From positions 1 to 6,499 of the forward strand of contig QIGP01000248.1 in assembly GCA_003228965.1 (NCBI GenBank): 6,499 nt of DNA, given 5' to 3'. Of this stretch, positions 1 to 5,869 are shown piece by piece. This stretch comes from Gammaproteobacteria bacterium. Its GTDB lineage: Bacteria > Pseudomonadota > Gammaproteobacteria > Steroidobacterales > SZUA-146. A program made the translations under genes and the position numbers. Within the stretch, counting starts at the first letter, position 1, and every line of letters begins with the position of its first letter. The notes under the pieces were generated by a model. That model was given only the letters and a program-made list of their open reading frames with translations. It did not search any database and had not been told where the DNA came from.

Positions 1-2503
1 CGAGCTGGCTTTCCAGAGCTCCTTGCAAGGTAGCGAGTTCCCTATTGCTTAAATCAGTTTTTTCGAGGACGCCAACGAGGGCGTGACCTTTGCGTACGAG
101 CACAGAGTCGGGCTGATTGGTGTTTGCTGGAAGTTCAATAGATGCGCTGACACCGGGTGCCACGCCTCTCTCAGAGAGCGCTTCATCGATGAGTTCTTCA
201 ACAGTCAAAAAGATGTCATGTTGATCGAGAAGTTCAGCTTCAAGTTCGGCAGCCGTATTTGTTTTTAACGCGAGCTGGTCAAGCCATTGTTGGCGCTCGA
301 TTTGAATTTCGTTTAGCGTTGATGTTTGCGCGGCAAGCGCTTCTTCGTGTTCTTTACCTAGCTCAGAGAGTTGTTCGACGAGTCGTTGTTGCTGCTCAAG
401 CGTTTCACCTACACTTGCATACTCGTCTCGAGTTGACGCAAGTTCAAATTGCAGCCTCTCGTATTTTGCAAGCTTTTCTTCAAGTTCACGGCTTTGCTCT
501 TGCGACGCCGTGCTTTGCGTCACCGAATCACTAACACAGTCACGCAGTTGGTCAATAAGTTTGTTCTTGTCGGAAATGTCATTGCGGTAAGTCTGCAGGC
601 TGCTGTCCCAGTTCAGTAAGCGTAGTTCCGTTGCTTTCGCTTCCTTGAGCTCTACATTTAGCAAATTGAGTTTTCCATGTTCTGTTTCAACGGAGCCTAA
701 CAGAGTTTCGATTTCAGCTTGTTGTGCTTTCACTTTTCGTTGCTCGTCGACTAACTGTTCTTGTTGCCCGCTTAAGGCAGTATTTTTCTCGCCTATTTTG
801 TATACCATTTCCGCAAGGTCTTCGCGAAGAAGGTTGACGCTTTCAGTCAGTGTCTCGTTTTCTGTTTCAAACTGACTGCTTTGTTGTATAAGTTCCTTGT
901 GTTCGTCTCGCAGCTCTTGTTCTTCGCGACTTAAGACGTCGAAGTTTTGCTGTAAAACAAGCAGTGCCTCTTGTTTTGACTCAAACAACTCTTGCGTCTC
1001 AAACAGAACTGCGCTGCGTTGATCGAGTTCCTCCTTCAAGTTTTCAAGCTCAGCTTGACTTGTCCGGGCCTGTTGCTCAGCTTCGTTAAGCCGACTGTCA
1101 GCCGACTCGAGTTTTTCAGTAACTTCATTTAACGAGACCGTGAGGGCCGCCACCTGTTGCTCGGCGGTGTCTCGAGCTGCGGCAACGGACTCAAGGTCGG
1201 TGAGTACCTGGGAAACCCGGCCTTCCAACTCATCGGCTTCGGCGGCGCGAGACTGGGCTTGTCCAAACAGGTTGTGCATTTCCCCAAGCTCTGCAACATA
1301 TTCACTTTTTGAGGTGGTTACGCGCTCAACTTCTTCTTTGAGGTTCTTAAGTTCGTCTTCGAGTTCGTCTGCCTCCAGTGCTCTTTTATGGGCTACCGTA
1401 AAATTGTAATCGAGTGCGTCGTATTGTTCGACCAGCGAGTCACGTGCAGAAACGAGTTCGTCGAAATTGTGGCTTAACAGGTCTAATTGTTCTTTTTGAT
1501 TTTTCGCGAGGGTCGCTTGTTCCTGAAGTTCGGCAATGCGTTCAGACAGTGAGTCTTTGGCAAGCTCAAGATCGTCGACAATCTGTGTTTTATCCGCAAG
1601 TTCGCTCCTGGCATCCCGTAAATGTAGCTCCAGTTCGTCCCTGGAGAGGGCCGTCTTCTCAAAGGTGTGTTTGACCTCAGTGAGAAGCGAGTCTTTCGAT
1701 TCAAGCTCTTGTTGGGTCGTGTTTACTTGTGATCTAAGTGCTTCGACCTCACTTTCGTACTCGTCTATTTCGGAGGAATACGCCTGGAATTTGTCGTGTT
1801 TTTCCTGTTCGTAGCGTTCAAGCTGATCTTGTTGAGTTGAGCTTAGAGCGTCGTAGCGTTGCTGGGTCCGGGTGAGTTCTTCGCGAAGCTCGGCAATGGT
1901 TTGCTCGAGCATGGTGAGTCGGTCGCGTCCCTCGCTGAGCTCAACTTCGCGGCTTTCCAGAAGGTCGTTGACGGCGACCAGTTCGTCGGCGTGTGTGGCG
2001 GTGTCGCTGTCGAGAAGTAGCTGAGTCTCAAGGAGTTGGGTGTGCGCGTGCTCCAGGTCTTCCCTATTTCGGTCGGCCAGAGTTTGATCAGCTGCGCGCT
2101 CAAACACCGGTTCGCGCAAGACGGGTTGATTGACCACATCGAATGTAGTTACTGGTCGTATCATTCGAGAGCCAAGCACGCCGAGCGCGAGTGCCGCGGC
2201 GAGCAGGGCAAACTGTTTGGCTGCTGTGCGACTCAAGTACGGTGATAGTGCGTGCTCGGCAAGTGGAGTGGGCGTAGAGAAATTACGCTTTGTCGACGGG
2301 TTCGGAACTTGTCCGAGGGTGTGGTCCATGCGCAAAGAGACTGGCGGAGCGGGGCTCGATGAGTGCTTAATGTCCGCAACTAGCGGACTGGATACGTTTA
2401 CCAGCGTTTTGGCGGGAGACGCGGTCGGGCTGGTCTGCACCAAGGTATAAAACAAGACGCCAAAAAGTAGAGTGCAAAGAGTCAGTAAACCCAGTTTACG
2501 CAT
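1..2503 (-). CDS. Giant membrane-tethered coiled-coil protein, 3' part cut off by the window edge
   Basis: The frame is open for 834 codons from an ATG at 2503-2501 to the left edge, so the C-terminus is missing. A short AGG ribosome site sits 5 nt before the ATG. Residues 1-22 (MRKLGLLTLC start) form a signal-anchor-like hydrophobic segment. Residues 23-95 are a Ser/Pro/Thr-rich linker. Residues 97-112 (QFALLAAALALGVLGS) form a second hydrophobic segment followed by RMIR. By the positive-inside rule the loop is periplasmic and everything after residue 113 is cytoplasmic. Residues ~135-775 are rich in Glu, Gln, Leu, Lys and Asp with heptad spacing, nearly without Pro or Gly, which is a long coiled coil. 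The unit EADELE recurs at residues 377-382 and 422-427. Residues ~780-812 (APGVSAS, LPANTNQPDS, VLVRKGH) break the coil and may be a small globular element or hinge before helix resumes. I recognise no SMC head, Walker motif or named family in the visible part. A structural, scaffolding or cell-pole role is possible but is inference only. Confidence 0.88.
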   Translation of the reverse strand, partial: MRKLGLLTLCTLLFGVLFYTLVQTSPTASPAKTLVNVSSPLVADIKHSSSPAPPVSLRMDHTLGQVPNPSTKRNFSTPTPLAEHALSPYLSRTAAKQFALLAAALALGVLGSRMIRPVTTFDVVNQPVLREPVFERAADQTLADRNREDLEHAHTQLLETQLLLDSDTATHADELVAVNDLLESREVELSEGRDRLTMLEQTIAELREELTRTQQRYDALSSTQQDQLERYEQEKHDKFQAYSSEIDEYESEVEALRSQVNTTQQELESKDSLLTEVKHTFEKTALSRDELELHLRDARSELADKTQIVDDLELAKDSLSERIAELQEQATLAKNQKEQLDLLSHNFDELVSARDSLVEQYDALDYNFTVAHKRALEADELEDELKNLKEEVERVTTSKSEYVAELGEMHNLFGQAQSRAAEADELEGRVSQVLTDLESVAAARDTAEQQVAALTVSLNEVTEKLESADSRLNEAEQQARTSQAELENLKEELDQRSAVLFETQELFESKQEALLVLQQNFDVLSREEQELRDEHKELIQQSSQFETENETLTESVNLLREDLAEMVYKIGEKNTALSGQQEQLVDEQRKVKAQQAEIETLLGSVETEHGKLNLLNVELKEAKATELRLLNWDSSLQTYRNDISDKNKLIDQLRDCVSDSVTQSTASQEQSRELEEKLAKYERLQFELASTRDEYASVGETLEQQQRLVEQLSELGKEHEEALAAQTSTLNEIQIERQQWLDQLALKTNTAAELEAELLDQHDIFLTVEELIDEALSERGVAPGVSASIELPANTNQPDSVLVRKGHALVGVLEKTDLSNRELATLQGALESQL

Positions 2504-2551
2504 GTGTACCTATAGGTGATGAAAGCGCAGTGCCTTGGTGCACCGCGCCCG

Positions 2552-2557
2552 ATTATG
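2552..2557 (-). promoter_or_regulatory. Weak candidate extended -10 box for the leftward coiled-coil gene
   Basis: Read on the minus strand this is CATAAT preceded by TG plus one base (TGTCATAAT), an extended -10 form matching five of six consensus bases. The hexamer 17 bp upstream, TAGTGA, is a poor -35 box, which extended -10 promoters tolerate. Transcription would start near 2545, giving a leader of about 40 nt. A competing TATACT lies further upstream on the same strand (around 2601-2606) but has no usable -35 box. This is a sequence match only. Confidence 0.3.
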
Positions 2558-2593
2558 ACACTCAGGCTCACTATTCACTACCGGACACATTAC

Positions 2594-2622
2594 TGGATAA
2601 GTATACAGTCATTCGATATAAT
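2594..2622 (+). promoter_or_regulatory. Sigma-70 promoter for the helicase gene
   Basis: A perfect TATAAT -10 box at 2617-2622 lies 17 bp downstream of TGGATA at 2594-2599, which matches the TTGACA -35 consensus at four of six positions. The expected transcription start, about 7 nt past the -10 box, is near base 2629. That is the A of the likely helicase ATG, so this promoter would make a leaderless or nearly leaderless message. Confidence 0.5.
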
Positions 2623-2628
2623 TTTGGA

Positions 2629-4725
2629 ATGACTGAAGTATCCTCACATCTTAAGCTAAAGCTGAACACGCAGCAGCAAAAGGCCGCGCATTACGGGCTC
2701 GAGTCTAACTGCGCAGGTGCAAATGGCAAAGAGAGGGCCGATAGAAGCTCTACTCTTGCCGGGCCACTGCTGGTAATGGCTGGGGCTGGAACCGGAAAAA
2801 CCACTACAATTGCCCACCGCGTGGCGCAGTTGTTGGCTTCGAATGTGTCGCCAGCGGGCATATTACTCATGACTTTTAGTCGCAGGGCTGCCCGCGAAAT
2901 GACCCAGCGTGCAGTTCGCGTGTTGCAACAGCAGCAGGAGACAGCTTCCCAACATCGTTTTCCCTGGGCGGGCACCTATCACGGCATTGCGCATAAATTG
3001 TTGCGTGTTTACTCACGGCACATCGGTCTTCAGCCTGAGTTTTCTATTCTCGACCGAGGCGACGCTGCCGATCTAATGGATGTCTGTCGTCAGGAGCTTA
3101 AATTGCCTTCGGTCGACAAGCGCTTCCCCCGAAAGGCGGCTTGTCTTGAAATCTACTCGCTCTGCACCAATCGGCAACAGACGTTAAACGATGCCATTTT
3201 GGCAGACTATCCCTGGTGTGACGGGTGGCAGGATGAAATAGCCAAATTATTCAAGCGCTATGTCAAGCTTAAGCAGGAGACCTTGTCTCTGGACTACGAC
3301 GACCTCTTGCTTTACTGGTTTTATATGATGAAAGAACCCTGGCTTGCCAAACAAATTGGCGAGCGTTTTACGCACGTATTGGTCGACGAATACCAGGACA
3401 CCAATTTGTTGCAAGCGGCTATTTTAAAAGAACTCAAACCGGATGGTCGGGGGGTGACAGTAGTGGGTGACGATGCGCAGTCAATTTATAGTTTTCGTGC
3501 GGCTGACGTCACCAATATCCGCGAATTCGCCGGGCAGTACGATACGCCAGTTGAAGTGATTAACCTTGAAACGAACTATCGCTCTCACCAGCCTATTTTA
3601 GACTTTGCGAATGTACTGATTCGCGAAGACCCGGAGTCCCATCCCCTGCGTCTTACGTCACTTCGAACTCACGGGGCGGCACCGAACTATGTAACGGTAG
3701 AAGACGACAGGTGTCAGGCTCAGTACATTGCGGAGCACGTGCTTTCTCAGCGAGAGGATGGCATCGCTCTTAAGCAACAAGCCGTGCTCTTTCGTAATTC
3801 ACATCACAGTGACTTGCTCGAAGTAGAGCTGTCACGACGTAACATTCCCTTCGTCAAGTACGGTGGGCTTAAGTTTCTTGAGGCAGCTCATGTAAAAGAT
3901 TTGTTGTGTTTGTTGCGTTGGAGCGTAAACCCGAAAGACCAGCTCGCTGCATTTCGAAGCATGCAGTTGTTGAGCGGAGTAGGGCCTACGCTTGCCAATA
4001 AGGCGTGGGAGTTTTTCACCTTAAACCAGCATAATTTTATGGCACTCAGCGAATTCGAATTGCCCAGGAATTCAATGCCAGACTGGCTGCAACTGGCTTC
4101 CCTGATGCGCCGAAGCGCCGATGAAAGCAACTTGTTTGACTCCACGCTAAACGAAATTTCTCAGTGGTATAAACCCCATTGTGAGCGTATTTTTGACGAC
4201 TCAATGGTTAGATGGCAAGACGTGCAACAACTGCAAATGATGGCAACGAATGCTATCGACGCCGAGCACTTTTTAGCCGACCTTACTCTAGACCCGCCTG
4301 TGGCTAGCGGCGACCAGGCTGGCGCGCCGTTGAAGGACGAGGACTACCTGATTTTATCCACTGTACATTCAGCAAAAGGTCAGGAGTGGAGTAGTGTATT
4401 TGTGCTTAACGTTGTCGACGGCAGCTTCCCTTCGGAATTTGCCACCGGCGACGACAAGCTCATCGAAGAAGAACGCAGATTGCTGTACGTAGCCGCTACG
4501 CGGGCGAAAGACCATCTTCATTTGATGACGCCGCTAAAGTTCTACGTGCCCCAGCAGCAACGTCATGGAGGGAGGCATGTTTACGGCGCCCAAAGTCGAT
4601 TCATGACGGCACAGGTTCTGGCTACGTGTCAGCGAAAGTTTTACGGTGAAGCTCAGTCGGCAGGCGCGGTAGGGGAGGCGATTGCCCAGCTCGATTTGCC
4701 GGCCCGGATTAGCGATCTTTGGTAA
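2629..4725 (+). CDS. UvrD/Rep-family superfamily 1A DNA helicase
   Basis: A 698-residue ATP-dependent helicase, expected to translocate 3'-5' on single-stranded DNA in repair or replication restart, as is known for UvrD, Rep and PcrA. All SF1 motifs are visible, numbered from the ATG at 2629: Q motif LNTQQQKAA (12-20), Walker A AGAGTGKT (51-58), Ia TFSRRAAREM (82-91), Ib GTYH (115-118), Walker B LVDEYQDT (251-258), III GDDAQSIYSFRAA (280-292), IV LETNYRSH (313-320), V STVHSAKGQEW (577-587) and VI EERRLLYVAATRAKDHL (614-630). Length fits the family core. No RecB-type nuclease, zinc finger or HRDC domain follows motif VI. The Q motif to Walker A gap is about 30 residues, longer than usual, with a polar insert at ~24-44. 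An in-frame GTG at 2530 would add 33 residues, but these match nothing expected before the Q motif and overlap the promoter, so the ATG is preferred although it lacks a spaced Shine-Dalgarno site. It is too divergent in the visible motifs to name uvrD or rep specifically. Confidence 0.93.
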   Translation: MTEVSSHLKLKLNTQQQKAAHYGLESNCAGANGKERADRSSTLAGPLLVMAGAGTGKTTTIAHRVAQLLASNVSPAGILLMTFSRRAAREMTQRAVRVLQQQQETASQHRFPWAGTYHGIAHKLLRVYSRHIGLQPEFSILDRGDAADLMDVCRQELKLPSVDKRFPRKAACLEIYSLCTNRQQTLNDAILADYPWCDGWQDEIAKLFKRYVKLKQETLSLDYDDLLLYWFYMMKEPWLAKQIGERFTHVLVDEYQDTNLLQAAILKELKPDGRGVTVVGDDAQSIYSFRAADVTNIREFAGQYDTPVEVINLETNYRSHQPILDFANVLIREDPESHPLRLTSLRTHGAAPNYVTVEDDRCQAQYIAEHVLSQREDGIALKQQAVLFRNSHHSDLLEVELSRRNIPFVKYGGLKFLEAAHVKDLLCLLRWSVNPKDQLAAFRSMQLLSGVGPTLANKAWEFFTLNQHNFMALSEFELPRNSMPDWLQLASLMRRSADESNLFDSTLNEISQWYKPHCERIFDDSMVRWQDVQQLQMMATNAIDAEHFLADLTLDPPVASGDQAGAPLKDEDYLILSTVHSAKGQEWSSVFVLNVVDGSFPSEFATGDDKLIEEERRLLYVAATRAKDHLHLMTPLKFYVPQQQRHGGRHVYGAQSRFMTAQVLATCQRKFYGEAQSAGAVGEAIAQLDLPARISDLW

Positions 4726-4739
4726 TAATTTGTAAATTG

Positions 4740-4765
4740 CGCCGTAAATTTAGTCGGTGTTTTTT
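4740..4765 (+). terminator. Likely intrinsic terminator after the helicase gene
   Basis: CGCCG at 4740-4744 pairs with CGGTG at 4755-4759 (five pairs, one of them G-T) around a 10-nt AT-rich loop, followed at once by six T residues at 4760-4765. It starts 12 nt after the TAA stop. The stem is short but the geometry is right. It would separate the helicase transcript from the PEP-CTERM gene downstream. An overlapping AT-only stem, TAAATT/AATTTA at 4733-4752, is an alternative fold. Confidence 0.5.
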
Positions 4766-4780
4766 ACAAGATGGCTATAT

Positions 4781-4796
4781 GTTAAAAACTGTTAAC
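4781..4796. promoter_or_regulatory. Dyad upstream of the sigma-54 promoter, possible activator site
   Basis: GTTAA at 4781-4785 and TTAAC at 4792-4796 form an inverted repeat with a 6-bp spacer (six of eight half-site positions pair over the whole 16 bp). It lies about 63-78 bp before the predicted start of transcription, a plausible place for a bacterial enhancer-binding protein. A PrsR-type activator is the usual candidate for PEP-CTERM systems, but none is encoded here. AT-rich dyads also arise by chance. Confidence 0.3.
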
Positions 4797-4832
4797 CTAT
4801 AATGGCCCTTTAAAACATAGGGTTATAGATTT

Positions 4833-4848
4833 TGGCATAAGAATTGCT
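4833..4848 (+). promoter_or_regulatory. Sigma-54 (RpoN) -24/-12 promoter of the PEP-CTERM gene
   Basis: TGGCA begins at 4833 and TTGCT ends at 4848. The invariant GG (4834-4835) and GC (4846-4847) are separated by exactly 10 bp, as in the TGGCAC-N5-TTGCA/T consensus. Only the sixth base of the -24 element departs from consensus. Transcription should start near 4859, giving a leader of about 120 nt. RpoN control together with a PrsK/PrsR two-component system is established for exosortase/PEP-CTERM loci in several proteobacteria, so the element fits the gene it precedes. Confidence 0.8.
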
Positions 4849-4856
4849 TTATACAT

Positions 4857-4875
4857 ATTACCTTTGGGGGGTAAT
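4857..4875 (+). other. Perfect 6-bp hairpin at the predicted transcript 5' end
   Basis: ATTACC at 4857-4862 and GGTAAT at 4870-4875 are exact inverted complements around a 7-nt loop (TTTGGGG). The repeat coincides with the start point predicted from the sigma-54 promoter. It could be a 5'-end stabilising hairpin or an operator; the sequence does not decide between them. Confidence 0.4.
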
Positions 4876-4928
4876 CGGTGTACTAGCTGTAATGACAAAG
4901 GCTAAGCACCTGAAGCGCGGACACACAT

Positions 4929-4948
4929 TGCGGTCATACCGCATTTTT
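4929..4948 (+). other. Terminator-like hairpin plus T-run in the PEP-CTERM leader
   Basis: TGCGG at 4929-4933 pairs perfectly with CCGCA at 4939-4943 around the loop TCATA, and five T residues follow at 4944-4948. This is the shape of a weak intrinsic terminator, yet it lies inside the predicted leader, 30 nt before the ATG. Attenuation is one reading. A plain leader stem or a terminator for upstream read-through are others. The stem has only five pairs, so efficiency would be modest. Confidence 0.4.
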
Positions 4949-4978
4949 AGCGTTTAAATAATTATAACAGGATCAGAC

Positions 4979-5671
4979 ATGACTACCTCCCGGACTCTGC
5001 GAATACTGTCGCTGCTCGGTTTCTTCGCGTTAGCCGCTTCGTCTCATGCGACTGCATTACTTGGCTGTAAAATTGCCAGTATAACCAACGTCGATTGCTC
5101 GTCTGTCTTTGGCGCCATCGTGACCGATGAGGGGGAAAGCTTTTATACATCAACTGATCACTACGTGGGCTACGACGGCGGGATGAACGAGTCTTCGGTC
5201 TTCATGGGCACGACTTTGACCGTGACGAACTACGATGTATTTGCAACCTCCGTAGACGATCTTGCGACAGCAGATCAGGGCAGTGGCGCGACCATGGTGG
5301 TTGAATTTGAGGCTGAAACATTGTTGACTGGCCTTGTGCTCAGCGGGTTAGGTGATAGAGCCCCTTTGATGCTTGCAACTCAGGTTGGTCTGCCGAATAT
5401 TGAGGCGGCACAGGTGGTTGCTTACAACGCTCTTGGCGAAAAAGTTTTCGACCAGATTATCGAGAGTCGATCGGAATACGCTTACGTTAACTTCGGTGAC
5501 ATTGTTTCCCGGATTTCCACGTTGTTAATTAGTAGTGGCGGTGGCTTGCCCGGCCTTACGGCAAGTAATAACAGCGTGGCCTATTTTATTACGCCGCTAC
5601 CTGAACCTGCTTCAATGTTACTGATACTTACTGGTCTGGGCTTCATGGGGTTACGTCGACGTAACACTTAG
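4979..5671 (+). CDS. Secreted PEP-CTERM sorting-domain protein
   Basis: A complete 230-residue exported protein. Residues 1-24 or 1-26 are a Sec signal peptide: Arg at 5 and 8, a hydrophobic core LSLLGFFALAA, and a cleavage site after SHA or ATA. The C-terminus carries a textbook PEP-CTERM signal: PEP at 208-210, a hydrophobic segment ~212-224 (MLLILTGLGFMGL) and the basic tail RRRNT. Such signals are recognised by an exosortase, which processes the tail so the protein reaches the outer surface or the exopolysaccharide matrix (established for the family; the exosortase is not in this window). The mature region is Ser/Thr/Gly-rich and probably beta-stranded, with two cysteines, Cys30 and Cys40, that could form a disulfide. 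I recognise no enzyme motif. AGGA at 4969-4972, 6 nt before the ATG, supports the start. A sigma-54 promoter and a structured leader precede it. Its specific function is unknown; matrix or surface adhesion is inference. Confidence 0.92.
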   Translation: MTTSRTLRILSLLGFFALAASSHATALLGCKIASITNVDCSSVFGAIVTDEGESFYTSTDHYVGYDGGMNESSVFMGTTLTVTNYDVFATSVDDLATADQGSGATMVVEFEAETLLTGLVLSGLGDRAPLMLATQVGLPNIEAAQVVAYNALGEKVFDQIIESRSEYAYVNFGDIVSRISTLLISSGGGLPGLTASNNSVAYFITPLPEPASMLLILTGLGFMGLRRRNT

Positions 5672-5808
5672 CAAGGCAGTAATGCAGGTGTTTCGGTTTC
5701 AGGAACTATTGGTATTTCTTTATATGTGATCTTATGCAGCGAGAGTAGCAGGTGCTAGAGCGCACGTCACCGCATTGTAGAGTTTAACGCATGTGGTGCA
5801 GGAAGAGT

Positions 5809-5814
5809 TATAAT
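5809..5814 (+). promoter_or_regulatory. Candidate -10 box for the downstream exported-protein gene
   Basis: A perfect TATAAT. The best -35 match is TTAACG at 5784-5789 (four of six), but the 19-bp spacer is long. Transcription would start near 5821, upstream of the preferred ATG at 5870. The same bases overlap an alternative ATG at 5813 that has AGGAAGAG (5800-5807) placed 5 nt before it, so this stretch is either a promoter or the translation start, and probably not both. Confidence 0.35.
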
Positions 5815-5869
5815 GCTCGAGACACCAATACAAGGACACTGCGGCGTTTTGACTGAGAGTCACAAGTCA

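Noticed and set aside
1483..2139. Minus-strand frames at 1483-1704 and 1843-2139
   Set aside because: They lie in another frame of the same strand as the coiled-coil gene and have no protein-like features; they are out-of-frame shadows.
83..2450. A series of plus-strand open frames of 61-106 codons
   Set aside because: They are antisense to the continuous 834-codon coiled-coil frame. Glu-, Leu- and Lys-rich coding sequence leaves the opposite strand low in stop codons, and the translations are Ser/Cys/Arg-rich with no domain pattern.
1..2503. Tandem DNA repeats in the coiled-coil gene (recurring TTC/AAG/CTC words)
   Set aside because: The recurring words come from repeated Glu, Leu and Gln codons; no fixed-period nucleotide repeat was seen.
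2530..2628. GTG at 2530 as the helicase start
   Set aside because: The added 33 residues do not resemble a helicase N-terminus and their codons overlap a good -35/-10 promoter; the ATG at 2629 lies at a normal distance before the Q motif.
2691..4145. Minus-strand frames at 2691-2975 and 3888-4145
   Set aside because: Both are antisense to the helicase, whose frame is fully supported by conserved motifs.
4860..4978. Cyclic-di-GMP or other known riboswitch in the PEP-CTERM leader
   Set aside because: The conserved GEMM core and other aptamer signatures I know are absent; only two small hairpins are visible.
5746..5757. TAGCA-GG-TGCTA inverted repeat as a terminator after the PEP-CTERM gene
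   Set aside because: A 2-nt loop is too tight for a normal hairpin and no T-run follows; it may be a chance dyad or a protein site.
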